From an archaeon (GTDB lineage: Archaea; Nanobdellota; Nanobdellia; SCGC-AAA011-G17; GW2011-AR17), in the NCBI GenBank assembly GCA_018653605.1, contig JABHYY010000023.1, positions 1 to 43,029 of the forward strand: DNA of 43,029 bases, written 5' to 3'. Every line of letters starts with the position of its first letter. Within the stretch, counting starts at the first letter, position 1. The notes beneath the pieces are model-generated. The model saw only the letters and a program-made list of their open reading frames with translations. It searched no databases and was not told where the DNA came from. Shown here in pieces: positions 40,307 through 43,029 of this stretch. Made by a program: the position numbers and the translations under genes.

Positions 40307-41413
40307 ATGGATACATTATTTCAAAGTGCAATGGAACAAGCATCACAGGAAAAGACTACAACATCTCATCCTATTGATGCAGAATTAGAAGAATTAATCT
40401 CAAGACAGAAATCAAAGATTAAAATTATTGGATGTGGTGGTGGTGGAAATAATTCTATTCACAGAATGTCTGAAGTGGGAATTGCAGGCACTGAAACAAT
40501 TGCAATAAACACTGACGCCCAAGATTTACTTTATACAAATGCTGATATTAAACTATTAGTTGGAAAAGAGCTTACACAAGGTTTAGGTGCAGGTTCACAG
40601 CCAAAGATTGGTGAAGAAGCAGCAAAAGAATCAGAGCATGAAATAAGGCAAAAATTACAAGGTGCAGACATGGTATTTATCACATGTGGTTTAGGTGGTG
40701 GAACAGGTACAGGTTCAGCACCAGTTGTAGCAGAAATGGCAAAGAAAGTTGGAGCATTAACAGTAGGAATTGTAACAATGCCATTTGAAATGGAAGGACA
40801 GAGAAGGTATGAGAACGCAGTTATTGGCCTTGAAAAGATGGAACACACTGTTGACACATTAATTGTTATTCCTAACGACAAATTGCTAGAATTAGCACCA
40901 GATTTACCATTACAAACAGCATTTAAAGTTGCTGATGAAATTCTTACAAACTCTGTAAAAGGTATTGCAGAGTTAGTTACAAAAACAGGTCTAGTAAACC
41001 TTGACTTTGCAGACATAAGAGCAATTATGGGCAAAGGTGGAGTTTCTATGATCGGTATAGGCGAATCTGACACAGATAATAGAGCAATGGAAGCTGTAGA
41101 AAAAGCAATTGCAAACCCTTTACTAGATGTTGACATCACAGGTGCATCAGGCGCATTAATTAATGTATTAGGTGGAAATGATTTAACACTAGAAGAAGCA
41201 AAAATGGTAGTTGAAGAAATATCTAACAAGCTTGATGATGATGCAAAGATTATCTGGGGTGCACAAGTATCAGAAGACCTTGAAAACACACTAAGAGTTT
41301 TACTAATTGTTACAGGAGTTCAATCTCCACAAATATTTGGTCCAAGAAGAACAACCTTTGACTCAGATAAAAAAGAGATGGAAAACGAACTAGGTATTGA
41401 ATTTGTAGAATAA
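40307..41413 (+). CDS. ftsZ: Cell division GTPase FtsZ
   Basis: FtsZ polymerises into the division ring. Motifs are [17 protein letters not shown] (38-54), AINTDAQDL (67-74), the tubulin signature [14 protein letters not shown] (127-140) and the T7 synergy region with [12 protein letters not shown]-terminal domain follows ([15 protein letters not shown]). The N-terminus has a 35-residue extension before the GTPase domain; the C-terminal tail ends [10 protein letters not shown] and is short. Its 368 residues are normal. It has its own TATA element. Confidence 0.96.
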   Translation: MDTLFQSAMEQASQEKTTTSHPIDAELEELISRQKSKIKIIGCGGGGNNSIHRMSEVGIAGTETIAINTDAQDLLYTNADIKLLVGKELTQGLGAGSQPKIGEEAAKESEHEIRQKLQGADMVFITCGLGGGTGTGSAPVVAEMAKKVGALTVGIVTMPFEMEGQRRYENAVIGLEKMEHTVDTLIVIPNDKLLELAPDLPLQTAFKVADEILTNSVKGIAELVTKTGLVNLDFADIRAIMGKGGVSMIGIGESDTDNRAMEAVEKAIANPLLDVDITGASGALINVLGGNDLTLEEAKMVVEEISNKLDDDAKIIWGAQVSEDLENTLRVLLIVTGVQSPQIFGPRRTTFDSDKKEMENELGIEFVE

Positions 41414-41447
41414 ATTTTGTATTTAATAATAAAAAAATAAAAAGAAA

Positions 41448-42131
41448 TTATTTTTTCTTTCGCTTAACCTTTCTTTTAGTAGTCTTTTTCTTAGTTTTAG
41501 TAGTAGCTTTTTTCTTATGTTTGGGCACTACTTTCTTCTTTGTAAACCAAGCAGTAATAATCAAACCCACTACAACTACCATAACAACTGCAAAGTATGA
41601 CCAACTAAATGTAGAAGCTTCAGGTCCATAAATAAGTTCAGCAGTTCTCTGTTTAACTTTATCAATTACAGGTTCAACTTTTTCTTCAATTATCTCTTTT
41701 ATTGTTTTCCTTTTTCTAGGAGGCCTAGGTTCTTCTTCTTCTTCTTCATCAGCAGTACCACCAGATCTACTTCCACCAGATAGTGCATTAGATGATGATG
41801 ATGAGCTACTCTCTTCAGCTGCAGCTGCTGCACCACAATCTACCGCACAACTTGAACTTGTTTCATCATTATTACAAACACCATCTCCACAATACATCAC
41901 TGTAGTTCCACCAGAAAAACTATAAGAACTAGTTGATCCATTCACAGCACTACCAGCACTTGAAGTTCCAGCATCAAATGTGTACGAGGAAGTATTTGCA
42001 CTAGAACCAGCAACACCAGTATCAACAGAGTCAATTGTATAAGAAGAAGTGTTAGCCTGATAAGCCATCACTGTAGACAAACTAAATAAAATAATAAAGG
42101 CTGTTATCAGCCCAATTGTTTTTGTCTTCAT
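41448..42131 (-). CDS. Secreted, C-terminally anchored protein with Ser-rich repeats
   Basis: The signal peptide MKTKTIGLITAFIILFSLSTVMA precedes three NxSSYxxD repeats (ANTSSYTID, ANTSSYTFD, GSTSSYSFS). A Cys motif (CGDGVCNNDETSSSCAVDC), Ser-rich and acidic linkers and a helical segment (KTIKEIIEEKVEPVIDKVKQR) follow. Then come a membrane helix (YFAVVMVVVVGLIITAW) and a highly basic cytoplasmic tail (KKKATTKTKKKTTKRKVKRKKK). It is probably an anchored surface protein. It is 12 nt downstream of the large surface-protein gene on the same strand. Confidence 0.75.
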   Translation of the reverse strand: MKTKTIGLITAFIILFSLSTVMAYQANTSSYTIDSVDTGVAGSSANTSSYTFDAGTSSAGSAVNGSTSSYSFSGGTTVMYCGDGVCNNDETSSSCAVDCGAAAAAEESSSSSSSNALSGGSRSGGTADEEEEEEPRPPRKRKTIKEIIEEKVEPVIDKVKQRTAELIYGPEASTFSWSYFAVVMVVVVGLIITAWFTKKKVVPKHKKKATTKTKKKTTKRKVKRKKK

Positions 42132-42143
42132 CTTATATTACCT

Positions 42144-43029
42144 CTATCCACTCATGTTAAACATCTTAAAGCTAGTTCCATCACAACCATAAAATCTATT
42201 ACTTGAACTATTGTAGTAAATTTCACCAGCATTTGATGCTCCACAACCAGCAGGTTGAGTCTTTGCCATAAGTCTCATTGTACCATTGATAACTAAGTTT
42301 GCACTATCAATATCAGCTGAAGGTGTAGCAACACCAATACCAACTCTTGGGTTTTGATTATTCAAACCAAACAAGAACTTACCAGCATCAGTAAATAAGA
42401 TATTAGTAGATTGACTGACATTCCTTATAGTCATGTTACCCTCATTATAATCCCACTGTTGAGCTTTAATAGTAGAACCTGATCCAGGAGAAATAATCCC
42501 ATTTGTGTCAAAAGTTATAGCTGTAGTACCAATCATCATTGTTACAGTTCCACCAGATTCACTAATTGAACCACTAGGACCAAAATAAACTGTGTTATTA
42601 ACATAGACATTTCCTTCTCTTGTAAATGTTGAAATAATATCTGAAGAACCATTTTTAACAGACATATTCTGTCCCCAAGGTATAGATAATGTACCAGCAT
42701 CTAACGCAGTAGCAGAAACTGTTCCTCCATTATCAAATGTAAAAGTTGAACCACCAATATCAAATTCAAAACTACCAGCTCCATGATCATTAATACCAGT
42801 TGTATATAATGTATTATTAAGATAAAGATCACCTTCTCTTGTAAAAATAGATCTATTCCCACCAACATCAAGGGTAAAATTCTCATTATTGTATACAGTT
42901 ATGTTTGGATTTTCTAAACCACCAATACTCAAGTTAGAACCAATAGTTACAGCCTCAGTAACATTCAAACCATTACTAACAATTAAACCTCCAGTAACAG
43001 TGATCCAACCATTAACAATGTTATCAATA
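42144..43029 (-). CDS. Surface fibre-like protein, 5' end beyond the window
   Basis: The frame is open to base 43029, upstream of the track's Leu start at 42968, so the gene continues outside. The visible part is rich in Gly, Asn, Thr and Ser with repeated EGDLYLNNTLY and EGNVYVNNTVY segments. It has NPRVGIGVATPSADIDSANLVING and the C-terminal CGASNAGEIYYNSSSNRFYGCDGTSFK, patterns common in bacterial and phage tail-fibre-like surface proteins. No membrane segment is visible before the stop. It is followed by the anchored protein at 41448. Confidence 0.72.
   Translation of the reverse strand, partial: IDNIVNGWITVTGGLIVSNGLNVTEAVTIGSNLSIGGLENPNITVYNNENFTLDVGGNRSIFTREGDLYLNNTLYTTGINDHGAGSFEFDIGGSTFTFDNGGTVSATALDAGTLSIPWGQNMSVKNGSSDIISTFTREGNVYVNNTVYFGPSGSISESGGTVTMMIGTTAITFDTNGIISPGSGSTIKAQQWDYNEGNMTIRNVSQSTNILFTDAGKFLFGLNNQNPRVGIGVATPSADIDSANLVINGTMRLMAKTQPAGCGASNAGEIYYNSSSNRFYGCDGTSFKMFNMSG

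Noticed and set aside
40531-41289. 252-aa ORF on the - strand across ftsZ
   Set aside because: It is a shadow of the strongly supported FtsZ gene, with low-complexity composition.
1-43029. CRISPR array or insertion sequence
   Set aside because: No regularly spaced direct repeats or transposase genes were found; the only dispersed repeat is the promoter module.

Overview
This window is a compact, AT-rich archaeal chromosome segment. Archaeal markers are the eukaryote-like glycyl-tRNA synthetase, aIF5A with its hypusine loop, ribosomal protein eL40, Orc1/Cdc6, Dph2, the wyosine enzyme Taw1 and archaeal-type RNase HII. Many genes also have an A/T-rich TATA box about 25 nt before the start codon, implying leaderless mRNAs. 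Small genes, many degenerate or minimal proteins, and many single-domain secreted proteins suggest a DPANN archaeon (Woesearchaeota or Pacearchaeota-like). That placement is inference; no rRNA is present. Most + strand and - strand genes are packed end to end, often with short convergent overlaps.

Layout. 1-4.2 kb: a truncated hypothetical gene, a GNAT acetyltransferase, an acidic protein, RNase HII coupled to a small membrane protein, two tandem pseudo-receiver proteins and a membrane-anchored cyclophilin. 4.2-8.9 kb: tRNA-Phe(GAA), GlyRS, a double receiver-like orphan, hypotheticals and a short Dph2. 8.9-9.9 kb: an initiator tRNA-Met that I reconstruct as interrupted by four bulge-helix-bulge introns, followed 2 nt later by a convergent free-standing LAGLIDADG endonuclease. 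10-16 kb: a NodB-like secreted protein, a subtilase with a PGF-pre-PGF domain, a YqhQ-like membrane protein and a DHH phosphoesterase. 16-26.8 kb: membrane and surface proteins, an ORF6N/PLD-like protein, and a protein resembling a bacterial outer-membrane beta-barrel. 26.9-31.8 kb: a circularly permuted GTPase, a lipid-kinase-like protein, aldose epimerase and Orc1/Cdc6. 31.9-32.4 kb: four overlapping or closely spaced tiny genes ending in a ribbon-helix-helix protein. 33-41.4 kb: phosphoesterase, UppP, Taw1, a Lys-rich H1-like protein, TatD, site-2 protease, eL40, aIF5A, FKBP/SlyD and FtsZ. 41.4-43 kb: two surface proteins, the last running off the window.

Links between genes. Taw1 modifies G37 of tRNA-Phe, and both are here. 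Dph2 acts on EF2, while GlyRS, aIF5A and eL40 serve translation. The most notable signals are the four-intron initiator tRNA and a promoter module of about 70 bp. The module is shared, at identical internal spacing, by the endonuclease gene and the tiny-gene operon 22 kb away.
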